From an uncultured Clostridia bacterium (GTDB lineage Bacteria; Bacillota; Clostridia; Christensenellales; Borkfalkiaceae), in the NCBI GenBank assembly GCA_944368775.1, contig CALVXB010000001.1:62001-126000 (forward strand): DNA of 64,000 nt, written 5' to 3'. Positions 1 through 8,177 of the stretch are shown piece after piece. The first letter of the stretch is position 1, and each line of letters opens with the position of its first letter. The translations under genes and the position numbers were made by a program. The notes beneath the pieces are model-generated. The model was given only the letters and a program-made list of their open reading frames with translations, did not search any database and had not been told where the DNA came from.

Positions 1-1203
1 CGCATCGGCATCCTCTGGAAGCCCCTCAAATTCAAGTGGAAGGCGACGCTGCGCAACATCTTCCGCTATAAAAAGAACATGCTGCTGACCATCATCTCGG
101 TCATGGGCTGCACGGCGCTCATCCTCACCGGCTTTGGTTTGAACGACTCCATCTCCTCGGTCAGCGATATGCAGTTCGGCGACATCATCCTCTACGACGC
201 CGTCGTCGACTACACGGGCGACCTCTCCGCCACCGAAAACGAGGCGCTGCTCGACTTCATCGGCGAAGAAGGGGAGGATCACATCTCCCTCTACAGTGAA
301 AACGTGCAGCTGCGCTTCGGCGAGAGCGGCAAGCAGGTCGAGGGCAGCGAAAACGTCGATTTCTACATCGTCGACGACGCGCAGCAATTCACATCCTTTA
401 TTTCCTTGCATGAACGCAAAAATTCTGCTATAATCGATGTGAGCGGCGACGGCATCGTGCTCGCGGAGAATATCGCCGTCGTGTACGACGTCTCCGTCGG
501 CGACACCGTCTCCTACCGCTCGGGCGGCAGGACGGTCGAGCTGCGCGTAGACGCCATCTGCGAAAACTATACGGGCACCTACGCCTACATTTCGGCGGAT
601 ACGTACGCCGACCGCATCGGCGCGGTGCCCGCGGACAACACGCTGCTCGTCAAGACGGACGTATCCGCAGGCGACGAGGCGGCGGTGCGCGCCCTGCTCG
701 ACGGCAACGTCAAAGAGGACGGCAGCGCAGACGCGGTCTCCGTCTCGGCAGTCGAGTTCACGCAGACCTCGGCAGACACCTTTGCGGGGCTCGAGTCGAC
801 GATGGGGCTGGTCATCCTCGTGCTCGTCGTCAGCGCGGGCGCGCTCGCGGCGATCGTGCTGTACAACCTCACCAACATCAACATCGACGAGCGCCGCCGC
901 GAGATCGCGACGCTGCGCGTGCTCGGCTACCGCCGCGCGGAGGTCGCAGGCTATATCTACCGCGAAAGCGCCATCTTGACCATCGTCGGCTCGCTGCTCG
1001 GCCTCGGGCTCGGCGTCCTGCTCCACCGGTTCATCATCGGCCAGGTCGACAGCATCTCCATGATGCTCGGCCGCGCCATCTTCGGCTGGAGCTACCTGTG
1101 GGCCTTCCTGATCACCATCGCCTTCGCCGCCATCGTCTATGCGTTCATGCTCATCAAGCTGAACAAGATCGACATGGCCGAGTCGCTCAAATCTAACGAA
1201 TGA
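1..1203 (+). CDS. FtsX-type ABC transporter permease, 3' part
   Basis: The reading frame is open from the first base, so the gene starts upstream of the window; the visible part is about 400 residues. A basic stretch (KATLRNIFRYKKN) is followed by a hydrophobic segment, a large extracytoplasmic domain, then three more membrane segments near the C-terminus (around VILVLVVSAGALAAIVLYN). The loop after the first of these has the FtsX/MacB-like INIDERRREIATLRVLG motif. This is the layout of the second half of a two-module FtsX permease of the kind that works with a MacB/LolD-like ATPase on lipoprotein, peptide or envelope substrates; the substrate cannot be told. A MarR-family regulator follows after 13 bases and may control it. 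An AT-rich promoter-like site lies inside the gene at 406-434. Confidence 0.85.
   Translation, partial: RIGILWKPLKFKWKATLRNIFRYKKNMLLTIISVMGCTALILTGFGLNDSISSVSDMQFGDIILYDAVVDYTGDLSATENEALLDFIGEEGEDHISLYSENVQLRFGESGKQVEGSENVDFYIVDDAQQFTSFISLHERKNSAIIDVSGDGIVLAENIAVVYDVSVGDTVSYRSGGRTVELRVDAICENYTGTYAYISADTYADRIGAVPADNTLLVKTDVSAGDEAAVRALLDGNVKEDGSADAVSVSAVEFTQTSADTFAGLESTMGLVILVLVVSAGALAAIVLYNLTNINIDERRREIATLRVLGYRRAEVAGYIYRESAILTIVGSLLGLGLGVLLHRFIIGQVDSISMMLGRAIFGWSYLWAFLITIAFAAIVYAFMLIKLNKIDMAESLKSNE
406..434 (+). promoter_or_regulatory. Promoter-like site inside the permease gene
   Basis: TTGCAT, a 17-base spacer and TATAAT, with TGC directly before the -10 box, inside the permease coding sequence. 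The flanking 60 bases are clearly more AT-rich than the rest of the gene. It could give an internal transcript running into the two downstream regulators. A chance match cannot be excluded. Confidence 0.35.
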
Positions 1204-1216
1204 GGAGGGGAGCGCT

Positions 1217-1666
1217 ATGGACAGAGCACAGCTGCGCGACGGCTTTCTGCACCAGCTCTGGCGGCTGAATAAGCTGGACGTCATCGCCGTCCTGCGCGAA
1301 TTTTTGGAAGGGGAGACGGCCGCGCTGTACTACCTGTGCGACCGCGGCGCGGCGGGCGCCACGCCCTCGCAGATGAGCGAGGCGCTCGAGATCAGCCGCG
1401 CCCGCGCGGCGAACATCCTGCGCGCGCTGCGCAAAAAGGGGTACGTCGAGATGGAAGTTTCCCCCGACGACCGCCGCAAGATGGACGTGCGCTGCACCGA
1501 GGCGGGCCGCCGCCGCTTCAAAGAGAAGTACGATATGCTGCTCGCCGGCGTCGACCGCTACGTCGAACTGCTGGGCGAGGACGACATCAAAGAATTTACC
1601 CGCCTGCTGCAGCGGGCGGCAGACTGCGCCGTGCGCCTGCTCCCGGAGGGGGGCGCAAAAAACTGA
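1217..1666 (+). CDS. MarR-family transcriptional regulator
   Basis: 149 residues with the MarR layout: an N-terminal dimerisation helix, a winged helix-turn-helix in the middle (PSQMSEALEISRARAANILRALRKKGYVE, described here by its position at residues 51-78), the wing with the usual DDRRK motif (around 83-87), and a C-terminal dimerisation helix. MarR proteins usually repress neighbouring efflux or stress genes and release DNA on binding a ligand. It starts 13 bases after the permease stop behind a GAGGGGAG ribosome site, so it is probably in the permease operon and regulates it. Effector unknown. Confidence 0.85.
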   Translation: MDRAQLRDGFLHQLWRLNKLDVIAVLREFLEGETAALYYLCDRGAAGATPSQMSEALEISRARAANILRALRKKGYVEMEVSPDDRRKMDVRCTEAGRRRFKEKYDMLLAGVDRYVELLGEDDIKEFTRLLQRAADCAVRLLPEGGAKN

Positions 1667-1686
1667 GCGCGCATACGGAGGAATAC

Positions 1687-2055
1687 ATGATCGAAAACGA
1701 ATCGGGCGAAGATTACCTCGAGGCCATCCTGCGCCTTTCTGCAGAGAAGCAAGACGTGCACGCCGTCGAGGTCGCGCGCGAGCTGGGCGTATCCAAGCCC
1801 GCCGTGACCAAGGCGCTGCGCATCTTGGTGCAGAAGGGGTACGTCGAGATCGCGGCAAACCACATCCGCCTGACCGACAGCGGCCGCGCCTACGCTTCCT
1901 CCGTCTACGAAAAGCACCGCCTGATCACACGCTTTTTTATCAAGCTGGGCGTCGACGCAGAAACGGCGGAGGCGGACGCCTGCCGCATGGAGCACCTCGT
2001 CAGCCCCGCGACGTACGCCGCCATCAAGCGCTTCACAGAAGAAGGCGAGGCGTGA
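1687..2055 (+). CDS. DtxR/MntR-like metal-dependent repressor
   Basis: 122 residues. The start was chosen at the ATG behind a GGAGGAA ribosome site; the frame is open further upstream but that part is GC-rich shadow sequence. Residues 1-65 form the N-terminal winged helix of the iron/manganese-dependent repressor family (SGEDYLEAILRLS, then a recognition helix around VSKPAVTKALRIL). The C-terminal half has the metal-binding and dimerisation helices with EKH, E and CRMEH residues. The length and the lack of an SH3-like third domain resemble MntR. It lies 20 bases after the MarR gene. Whether it senses Mn, Fe or another metal cannot be seen; no transporter for it is in the window. Confidence 0.8.
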   Translation: MIENESGEDYLEAILRLSAEKQDVHAVEVARELGVSKPAVTKALRILVQKGYVEIAANHIRLTDSGRAYASSVYEKHRLITRFFIKLGVDAETAEADACRMEHLVSPATYAAIKRFTEEGEA

Positions 2056-2153
2056 AGCAGTAAAGTGAATTTTTGTTCGGGCAGCCGCGCCGCAGGCGCG
2101 GCTGCCCCTTTTCGCGCCGGTTTTTTCGAGTAAATTCAAAAATAAGTCGGTTT

Positions 2154-2175
2154 GCATAGTACTATGTCAGACATA
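2154..2175 (+). repeat. Dispersed repeat GCATAGTACTATG-N5-CATA, copy 1
   Basis: Sequence GCATAGTACTATG + TCAGA + CATA, preceded by TTT. CATAGTACTATG is self-complementary, and TATG-TCAGA-CATA forms a second overlapping dyad. It lies between the MntR-like gene and sigK. Eight related copies are listed below, all in this orientation. Confidence 0.85.
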
Positions 2176-2218
2176 AAACGCCCTTTTCGGGGGTAAAGGG
2201 CGCGCGGGGAGAATTAGC

Positions 2219-2249
2219 GGAATGGTACAAGCGGCAAAAAACATATAGT
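2219..2249 (+). promoter_or_regulatory. Possible sigma-E-type promoter of sigK
   Basis: GGAATGGT, 15 bases, CATATAGT. The -10 part resembles the sigma-E consensus CATACAnT, and sigK is sigma-E dependent in model Bacilli. The -35 match is weak. No good sigma-A promoter is visible in front of sigK. Confidence 0.35.
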
Positions 2250-2272
2250 AAGGCATCCGAGGGGGTGCCGCC

Positions 2273-2971
2273 ATGTTTTTCGATTTCCTGCACGCGATCG
2301 TGTCCAAGATCCTCTTTTTTACGGGCGCCGTGGGCGGCAAGGGATCCTTCCCCAAGCCGCTCCCGCCCGAAGAGGAGGCAAAGTACCTTGAGCGCGCCCG
2401 CGCAGGCGACGCCGCCGCCAAAGATATGCTCGTGCGGCACAATATGCGCCTCGTCGCGCACATCGTCAAAAAATACAGCGGCGCCGCGGAGACGGACGAT
2501 CTCATTTCCGTCGGCAGCATCGGCCTCATCAAGGCGATCGACACCTACCGGCCGGGGCGGGGGACGCAGCTTGCGACGTACACCGCCCGCTGCATCGAAA
2601 ACGAGATCCTCATGCTCATCCGCAGCAACAAAAAGCACCGCGGCACCGCCTACCTCTCCGACCCCGTCGGCGTCGACAAGGAGGGCAACGAGCTCACCCT
2701 CATGGACATTCTCTTCGAGCGGGAAGAAGGGGTGTTCAAGGCGGTCGAGTCTCGTCTCGTGCACGAAAAGTTCATGCGCCTGCTGCAAGAGACGCTGTGC
2801 GAGCGCGAGTTCACCGTGCTCTGCCTGCGCTACGGCCTGAAAGGGGGCGCGCCCATGCCCCAGCGTGAGGTCGCCGCCTTTTTGCACATCTCCCGCTCGT
2901 ACGTCTCCCGCATCGAAAAGCGCGCCATCGAGCGGGTGCGCGCCCGCCTCGACCGCGCCGACTACCTGTGA
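2273..2971 (+). CDS. sigK: Sporulation sigma factor SigK (pro-sigma-K)
   Basis: 232 residues. The hydrophobic first 30 residues (around FFDFLHAIVSKILFFTGAV) look like the membrane-associated pro-sequence removed by the SpoIVFB protease. Region 2 follows (NMRLVAHIVKKYSG, DLISVGSIGLIKAIDTY, LATYTARCIENEIL), then region 4 with HISRSYVSRIEKRA. This pattern is that of SigK/SigE-type mother-cell sigma factors, and the C-terminal motif and pro-sequence fit SigK best. The gene is uninterrupted, with no skin-like element. It drives late mother-cell genes (coat, germination). SpoIVB, which triggers pro-sigma-K cleavage in Bacillus, is encoded at 16350. Confidence 0.93.
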   Translation: MFFDFLHAIVSKILFFTGAVGGKGSFPKPLPPEEEAKYLERARAGDAAAKDMLVRHNMRLVAHIVKKYSGAAETDDLISVGSIGLIKAIDTYRPGRGTQLATYTARCIENEILMLIRSNKKHRGTAYLSDPVGVDKEGNELTLMDILFEREEGVFKAVESRLVHEKFMRLLQETLCEREFTVLCLRYGLKGGAPMPQREVAAFLHISRSYVSRIEKRAIERVRARLDRADYL

Positions 2972-3203
2972 CATCTTCCGCCTCCAATGATCGGGAGAGG
3001 CGTTCCTTTGCCCGCGCCGCGCACCTTTGTGTCGGCCGCGCGTCCTGCCGCCGCGCTCGTTCGCATGGAGCCGCGCGCTCTGCCGCCCCGCCCGTTTGCG
3101 GGGCAAGTGCCGCATTTTGTGCCCGCTCGCCCCGCAATATGCCGCTTTTTGTGGTTTTGCCCGCCGCGCAGTTGCGAAAAGCGAACATAATTTGAAAAAA
3201 CCG
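2972..3203. other. Intergenic stretch without recognised gene
   Basis: GC-rich DNA between sigK and the mcsA promoter. Reading frames on both strands are composition-driven and have no family signature. I see no CtsR-type AGTCAAA direct repeats and no clear terminator after sigK. Confidence 0.6.
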
Positions 3204-3232
3204 TTTACAAAACCGCCCTTTCGTGGTATAAT
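3204..3232 (+). promoter_or_regulatory. Promoter of the mcsA-mcsB-clpC operon
   Basis: TTTACA, 17-base spacer, TATAAT; sigma-A type. About 77 bases separate the -10 box from the mcsA start. No CtsR operator is visible in or next to it. Confidence 0.8.
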
Positions 3233-3309
3233 GAATGTGAAGATCATGCAGTGCGCCGCATCGGGCGGCGCGCGGACCGGCTGCCCGCACCGGGGGCGGC
3301 GGAGGGCAT

Positions 3310-3813
3310 ATGCTCTGTTCAAATTGTAAAAAAAATCGGGCGACCCACCTCGTCCGCCGCGAAGGCGGCGGAGAGCTGGCGCTCTGTGACGATTGTTTTG
3401 AAAGATTGGGGGAGATGGCGGCCGGGCGCGGCGACGAGCCGGACTTTTACGTCTCCTTTTTACAGCCGGAGGGGGAGCAGCGGCGAGAGACGCGCTGCCC
3501 TGTCTGCGGCTGCACGCTCGAAGACTACGGCCGTACCGGCCTCTTGGGCTGCGCGGCCTGTTACGCGGCCTTCCGCGACGAGCTCGAGCCGGTCATCCGC
3601 CGCATGCACGGAAAGACGGTGCACGAGGGCAAGCACCCGCTCGCGGGCGCGCGGATGTTTCGCCTGCTCGACGAGCAGAAAAATCTGCGCGGCGAGCTGG
3701 AGCGCGCCCTGCGCGAAAAGCGCATGAAGGACGCCGACGACGTCAACCGCCGCCTGCGCCGCCTCAACAAGGCGATCGTGCGGGTCGGCTTCGGAGGGGA
3801 GGACGATCGATAA
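3310..3813 (+). CDS. mcsA: McsA, activator of protein arginine kinase (UVR-motif protein)
   Basis: 167 residues. Two zinc-binding cysteine sets are visible: CSNC...CDDC in the first 35 residues, and CPVCGC...CAAC around 60-90. The C-terminus has a UVR motif (LRGELERALREKRMKDADDVNRR, around residues 125-147). McsA binds and activates McsB and helps deliver substrates to ClpC. The gene precedes mcsB by 5 bases, as in the Firmicute clpC operon. The operon's usual first gene, ctsR, is missing here. Confidence 0.92.
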   Translation: MLCSNCKKNRATHLVRREGGGELALCDDCFERLGEMAAGRGDEPDFYVSFLQPEGEQRRETRCPVCGCTLEDYGRTGLLGCAACYAAFRDELEPVIRRMHGKTVHEGKHPLAGARMFRLLDEQKNLRGELERALREKRMKDADDVNRRLRRLNKAIVRVGFGGEDDR

Positions 3814-3818
3814 CGAGG

Positions 3819-4856
3819 ATGATCAATAACATCGAAAGCACCGTCGCCTCCACCCGCATCCGCCTCGCGCGCAATTTGGAGGGGTATCCCTTCCCCAACC
3901 GCCTCAACGACGCCGAGCAGGCGCGCGAGATCGTGCGCGCCGTGCAGGCCGCTGCCAGCCGCATCCGCAGCTTCCGCCTCTACCGCATGGACGTCATTTC
4001 GGAGGACGTCGCCCAGGCCATCTGCGACGACCACCTCATCAGCGCCCAGCTCGCCGCCAACCGCGCGTTCGGCGCGGCGCTCATCGACGAGGAGGGGGAC
4101 GGCGAGGACCCCGCGGGCAAGTTTTCCATCATGCTCAACGAGGAAGATCACCTGCGCGAGCAGTATATCCTTCCCGGCCTCAACCTGCCGCTCGCATACC
4201 GCAGGCTGTCCGCCGTCGACGACGAGCTCTCCAAAACGCTGCCCTTCGCCTTCGACCGCACGCTCGGCTATCTCACCGCCTGCCCGACCAACCTCGGCAC
4301 GGGGATGCGCGCCTCCGTCATGCTCTTTTTGCCGGGGCTCACGCGCACGAACAAGATGGACCGCCTCATCCTCGAGATCTCTCAACTCGGCCACACCGTG
4401 CGCGGCGTGTATGGCGAGGGGAGCGCGGCGGAGGGGTATATGTATCAGGTCAGCAACGAGGTCACGCTGGGCGTGAGCGAAGATTATATCTTGAACGAAG
4501 TGCAGCGCGCGGCGCTGGAGATCGTCAATCTCGAGTCGCAGGCGCGGCGGGCGCTGCTCGCGGGCGACGCCGTCGGCATCAAAGACGAGTGCTGCCGCGC
4601 CTACGGCATTTTGAGCAACTGCGAGCGCATCTCGTACGCCGAGTTCCTGCAATATGCGTCCGACGTCAAGCTGGGCGTCGCGCTCGGATTTTTGCAGACG
4701 GCAGAGTTTTCCGCGCTGGACGAATTTATCGCCGCCATGCGCCCCGCCAACATCGGCTTATATTCGGATGAAGCGCTCACTTCCGCCGAGCGAGACGTCT
4801 ATCGCGCCCGACGCTGCCGCGACGAGATGGCGCTCGTCCGCCGGGCCGCCGAGTAG
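3819..4856 (+). CDS. mcsB: Protein arginine kinase McsB
   Basis: 345 residues, the usual length. It has the phosphagen-kinase fold signatures of McsB: STRIRLARNLEGYPFP near the N-terminus, ACPTNLGTGMRASV in the catalytic core (around 150-165), and VRGVYGEGSAAEGYMYQ (around 190-207). McsB phosphorylates arginines of unfolded proteins, marking them for ClpCP degradation. It lies between mcsA and clpC, separated from clpC by 130 bases with a hairpin. All expected catalytic motifs are present. Confidence 0.95.
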   Translation: MINNIESTVASTRIRLARNLEGYPFPNRLNDAEQAREIVRAVQAAASRIRSFRLYRMDVISEDVAQAICDDHLISAQLAANRAFGAALIDEEGDGEDPAGKFSIMLNEEDHLREQYILPGLNLPLAYRRLSAVDDELSKTLPFAFDRTLGYLTACPTNLGTGMRASVMLFLPGLTRTNKMDRLILEISQLGHTVRGVYGEGSAAEGYMYQVSNEVTLGVSEDYILNEVQRAALEIVNLESQARRALLAGDAVGIKDECCRAYGILSNCERISYAEFLQYASDVKLGVALGFLQTAEFSALDEFIAAMRPANIGLYSDEALTSAERDVYRARRCRDEMALVRRAAE

Positions 4857-4952
4857 CGCGGCGCGCGGGCGCGCCTTCAAAGCCGTATGCGCCCGCGGCG
4901 GCGCCAAAGAAGGCAGGTCTGCCGAAAAAGCACGGCCGGAAAAACAAAGAGT

Positions 4953-4973
4953 CGGCCGCCCGCGCGGCGGCCG
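4953..4973 (+). other. Hairpin upstream of the clpC ribosome site
   Basis: CGGCCGCC / GGCGGCCG with a 5-base loop, directly before GGGGAG and the clpC start. There is no T tract, so it is not a terminator; it may modulate clpC translation or mRNA stability. Confidence 0.4.
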
Positions 4974-4986
4974 GGGAGTTTAGTTC

Positions 4987-7491
4987 ATGTACGATTTCAA
5001 TCAGTTTTCGCCCAACCTCCGCAAGGCGGTCAAGCTCTCGCTGGAGGCGGCGCAGTATTACGGAAGCAGCTACGTCGGCAGCGAGCACATCCTCTTCGGG
5101 ATGCTCAACGTTCCCAACTGCCGCGGCGCGCAGATCCTGCAGGCGGTGGGCGTGCGCGAGCCCGACTACCGCGCGGTGTTCGTGCGCACCCTCAATAAAA
5201 GCGTCAAGCTCAGCGGCTTCACCCCCCGCACCAAAAATATGTTCGACAAGGCGTGCGAGCTCGCGGTCGACCGCGACGGCGCGGGCGCGAGCGTGGGCAG
5301 CGAGCATATGCTCTTTGCCATCCTCGTCGACGACGAATCGGTCGCCGTCCGCCTGCTCCGTATGCTCGGCGTCGACATCGAGGCGCTGCAGGGCGCGCTG
5401 GACGAGGAGATGGGCGTCCCGCCCGAACCGGACGAGGCGGAGGAGCGCAGGCGCGCAGAGATCTTCCGCCGCCACGTCGCCAAGCAGTCTCCGGTGGAGG
5501 AGATGTCCGGCGGCAAGAGCGCGGGCGGCGCGGGCATCCGCTTCGGCGTCGACCTGACGCAGAAGGCGCGGGAGGGGAAGATCGACCCCGTCATCGGCCG
5601 CAAAAAGGAGATCGACAAGATCATCCAGGTGCTCTCCCGCCGCACCAAAAACAACCCCGTGCTCATCGGCGAGCCGGGCGTCGGCAAGAGCGCCGTCGTC
5701 GAAGGGCTCGCGCAGGCGATCGTCAAGGGCGAGGTGCCCGACCTTCTCTCGGGCAAGACGGTCTTTTCCCTCGACCTGCCCGGCATGCTCGCGGGCGCAA
5801 AGTACCGCGGCGACTTTGAAGAGCGCCTCAAAGACGTCATCGAACAGGTGCAGAGCAACGGCAATATCATCCTGTTCATCGACGAGATCCACAGCATCGT
5901 CGGCGCGGGCGCCAGCGCGGACAACAGCATGGACGCGGCAAACATCTTAAAGCCCATGCTCGCCCGCGGCGAATTGCAGACGATCGGCGCGACGACCATC
6001 GACGAATACCGCAAATATATCGAAAAAGATTCGGCGCTCGAGCGGCGCTTCACGCCCGTCTACGTCGAGCAGCCCAGCGTGGAGGAGACCATCGAGATCT
6101 TGCGCGGCCTGCGCGACAAGTACGAGGCGCACCACAAGGTCACCATCTCCGACGACGCGATCGTCGCCGCCGCCAGCCTTTCCGACCGCTATATCACCGA
6201 CCGCTTTTTGCCCGACAAGGCGATCGACCTCATCGACGAGGCGGCCAGCCGCGCGCGGCTGGACAGCTACAACGGCCCCGCCGGCATCAAGGAGAAGGAG
6301 CACGAGATGGAGCGGCTGCTCGCCGAAAAGAACAAGGCCGCCCGCCGCGACGACTTCGCCACCGCCCAGCAGGTCCTCGACCGTATGCGCAAGGTGGAGA
6401 TGGAGATCGACGCGCTGCGCAAAGAGTGGGAGCAGAAGCGGGGCGAGACGCACGCGACCATCGGCTCGGACGACGTCGCCAAGATCGTGGCGAGCTGGAC
6501 GGGTATCCCCGTCGTCAAACTGACGGAGGAGGAGAGCACGCGCCTCTTGCACCTCGAAGAGGAGCTGCATAAGCGCGTCATCGGGCAAGACGAGGCGGTC
6601 AGCGCCGTCGCCAAGGCCATCCGCCGCGCCCGCGCGGGGCTCAAAGACCCCAACCGGCCCATCGGCTCCTTTATTTTCGTCGGCCCGACGGGCGTCGGCA
6701 AGACGGAGCTCTCCAAGGCGCTCGCGGCCGCCATGTTCGGCGACGAGCGGCTCATGATCCGCATGGACATGAGCGAGTTCATGGAAAAACATTCGGTCAG
6801 CAAGATCATCGGCGCGCCCCCGGGCTACGTCGGTTTTGAAGATACGGGCGGGCAGCTCACCGAAAAGATCCGCCGCAAGCCCTATTCCGTCGTGCTCTTC
6901 GACGAGATCGAAAAGGCGCACCCCGACGTGTTCAACGTCCTCTTGCAGATCCTCGACGACGGCCGCCTGACGGACAGCAAGGGCAGGGTGGTCAGCTTCA
7001 AAAACACCATCATCATCATGACCAGCAACGTCGGCGCGGGCAAGGTCAACGAGATGCGCCGCCTCGGCTTTGCGGGAGAAGGGGAGCCCTCCAAGGAGGA
7101 GGACGCCGAGTACGACCGCATGAAGGAGAAGATCACCGACGAGCTCAAATCGCAGTTCAAGCCCGAGTTCCTCAACCGCATCGACGAGATCATCATCTTC
7201 CACAAGCTCTCCCGCGCGGACGCCGCGCGCGTGTGCGACCTGTTCCTCTCCGTCCTCACCGCCCGCCTCAAAAAGCGCGAGATCGACCTCGACATCACGG
7301 GCGCCGCGCGCGAGCAGCTGCTCGACGAGGGCTACGACGCGGTGTACGGCGCGCGCCCGCTCAAGCGGGTCATCCAGCGCCGCATCGAGGACGCACTCAG
7401 CGAGGAAATTTTGGCGAATAAGGTCGCGCCCGGCCAGCGGGTGCGCGTGGACGCCAAAGACGGCAAATTTATGTTTGAACCGCTCCGCTGA
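4987..7491 (+). CDS. clpC: ATP-dependent Clp protease ATP-binding subunit ClpC
   Basis: 834 residues. Domains in order: double Clp-N repeat (1-150), AAA+ D1 with GEPGVGKSA (around 221), a middle region with a UVR-like helical segment (around 430-480) that in the family binds adaptors such as McsA/MecA, AAA+ D2 with GPTGVGKTE (around 564), and a C-terminal ClpB_D2-small domain. It unfolds McsB-marked proteins and feeds ClpP. It is the third gene of the mcsA-mcsB-clpC cluster. The M-domain is short as in ClpC, which separates it from ClpB. Confidence 0.96.
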   Translation: MYDFNQFSPNLRKAVKLSLEAAQYYGSSYVGSEHILFGMLNVPNCRGAQILQAVGVREPDYRAVFVRTLNKSVKLSGFTPRTKNMFDKACELAVDRDGAGASVGSEHMLFAILVDDESVAVRLLRMLGVDIEALQGALDEEMGVPPEPDEAEERRRAEIFRRHVAKQSPVEEMSGGKSAGGAGIRFGVDLTQKAREGKIDPVIGRKKEIDKIIQVLSRRTKNNPVLIGEPGVGKSAVVEGLAQAIVKGEVPDLLSGKTVFSLDLPGMLAGAKYRGDFEERLKDVIEQVQSNGNIILFIDEIHSIVGAGASADNSMDAANILKPMLARGELQTIGATTIDEYRKYIEKDSALERRFTPVYVEQPSVEETIEILRGLRDKYEAHHKVTISDDAIVAAASLSDRYITDRFLPDKAIDLIDEAASRARLDSYNGPAGIKEKEHEMERLLAEKNKAARRDDFATAQQVLDRMRKVEMEIDALRKEWEQKRGETHATIGSDDVAKIVASWTGIPVVKLTEEESTRLLHLEEELHKRVIGQDEAVSAVAKAIRRARAGLKDPNRPIGSFIFVGPTGVGKTELSKALAAAMFGDERLMIRMDMSEFMEKHSVSKIIGAPPGYVGFEDTGGQLTEKIRRKPYSVVLFDEIEKAHPDVFNVLLQILDDGRLTDSKGRVVSFKNTIIIMTSNVGAGKVNEMRRLGFAGEGEPSKEEDAEYDRMKEKITDELKSQFKPEFLNRIDEIIIFHKLSRADAARVCDLFLSVLTARLKKREIDLDITGAAREQLLDEGYDAVYGARPLKRVIQRRIEDALSEEILANKVAPGQRVRVDAKDGKFMFEPLR

Positions 7492-7575
7492 CCGCAAGGG
7501 CGGCGGCTATAAAACACGAGCGTTTCGCGGCGCGCCTCGCGCGGCCGCGGCAGAATACAAATCAGGAGGTTTCAT

Positions 7576-8103
7576 ATGCGAATCGAGATCAGCGAGAAAA
7601 ATTGCAAGGCCAGCGAAAAGTTGGTCGGCGTCGTGGAGAAAAAGGTTTCCCGCCTGGATAAATATTTCGACGACGATTCGGTATGCTCCGTCTACCTCAA
7701 GCAGGAGGGGCGCTTTTCCAAGACGGAGGTCACCATCTACTACAAGGGGAACATGATCCGCGCCGAGGTCTCCGGCGACAACTTCTACGACAACATCGAC
7801 GCGGTTTTGCCCAAGATCGAAAAGCAGATCTACAAGCACAAGTCCAAGCTCGAGTCGAGGTTGAAGAAGGACGCTTTCGTCGAGAAGCAGCTCTTCTTCC
7901 GCGAAGAAGAATTGCCCGAAGCGCACGTCGTCAAGACCAAGACCTTCCAACTCACCCCGATGACTGCGGAAGAAGCGGCGGAGCAGCTCGACCTGCTCGG
8001 CCACACCTTCTATATCTTCCAGGACGCCGACACGGGCGAAGTGCGCGTCGTCTACCTGCGCCAAAACGGCGACATCGGCCTGCTCATCCCCAAAAAGGCG
8101 TAA
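7576..8103 (+). CDS. hpf: Ribosome hibernation promoting factor, long form
   Basis: 175 residues with a strong AGGAGG ribosome site. Residues 1-100 form the S30AE/RaiA domain that binds between the ribosomal subunits (MRIEISEKNCKASEKL, and basic residues around 75-95). Residues 115-175 form the C-terminal dimerisation domain (KTKTFQLTPMTAEEAAEQ, GHTFYIFQDADTG, NGDIGLL) that drives 100S ribosome formation. Length and both domains match long HPF. It follows clpC by 84 bases and ends in a strong terminator. Confidence 0.95.
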   Translation: MRIEISEKNCKASEKLVGVVEKKVSRLDKYFDDDSVCSVYLKQEGRFSKTEVTIYYKGNMIRAEVSGDNFYDNIDAVLPKIEKQIYKHKSKLESRLKKDAFVEKQLFFREEELPEAHVVKTKTFQLTPMTAEEAAEQLDLLGHTFYIFQDADTGEVRVVYLRQNGDIGLLIPKKA

Positions 8104-8133
8104 GTATTTTGTGAGTGTACCGTAAAACAGCGG

Positions 8134-8170
8134 CGGCCCGCCGAGGAAAACCTCGGCGGGCCGCTCTTTT
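8134..8170. terminator. Bidirectional terminator between hpf and the acyl-CoA synthetase gene
   Basis: Perfect 13-bp stem (CGGCCCGCCGAGG / CCTCGGCGGGCCG) with an AAAA loop, followed by CTCTTTTATTT on the + strand and CCGCTGTTTT on the - strand. It separates convergent genes. Confidence 0.9.
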
Positions 8171-8177
8171 ATTTCGT

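Noticed and set aside
2162..3322. Open frame of 386 codons on the - strand across sigK
   Set aside because: Shadow of sigK; no ribosome site and no recognisable domain.
5947..7497. Long - strand frame opposite clpC
   Set aside because: Composition-driven shadow of a clearly conserved gene.
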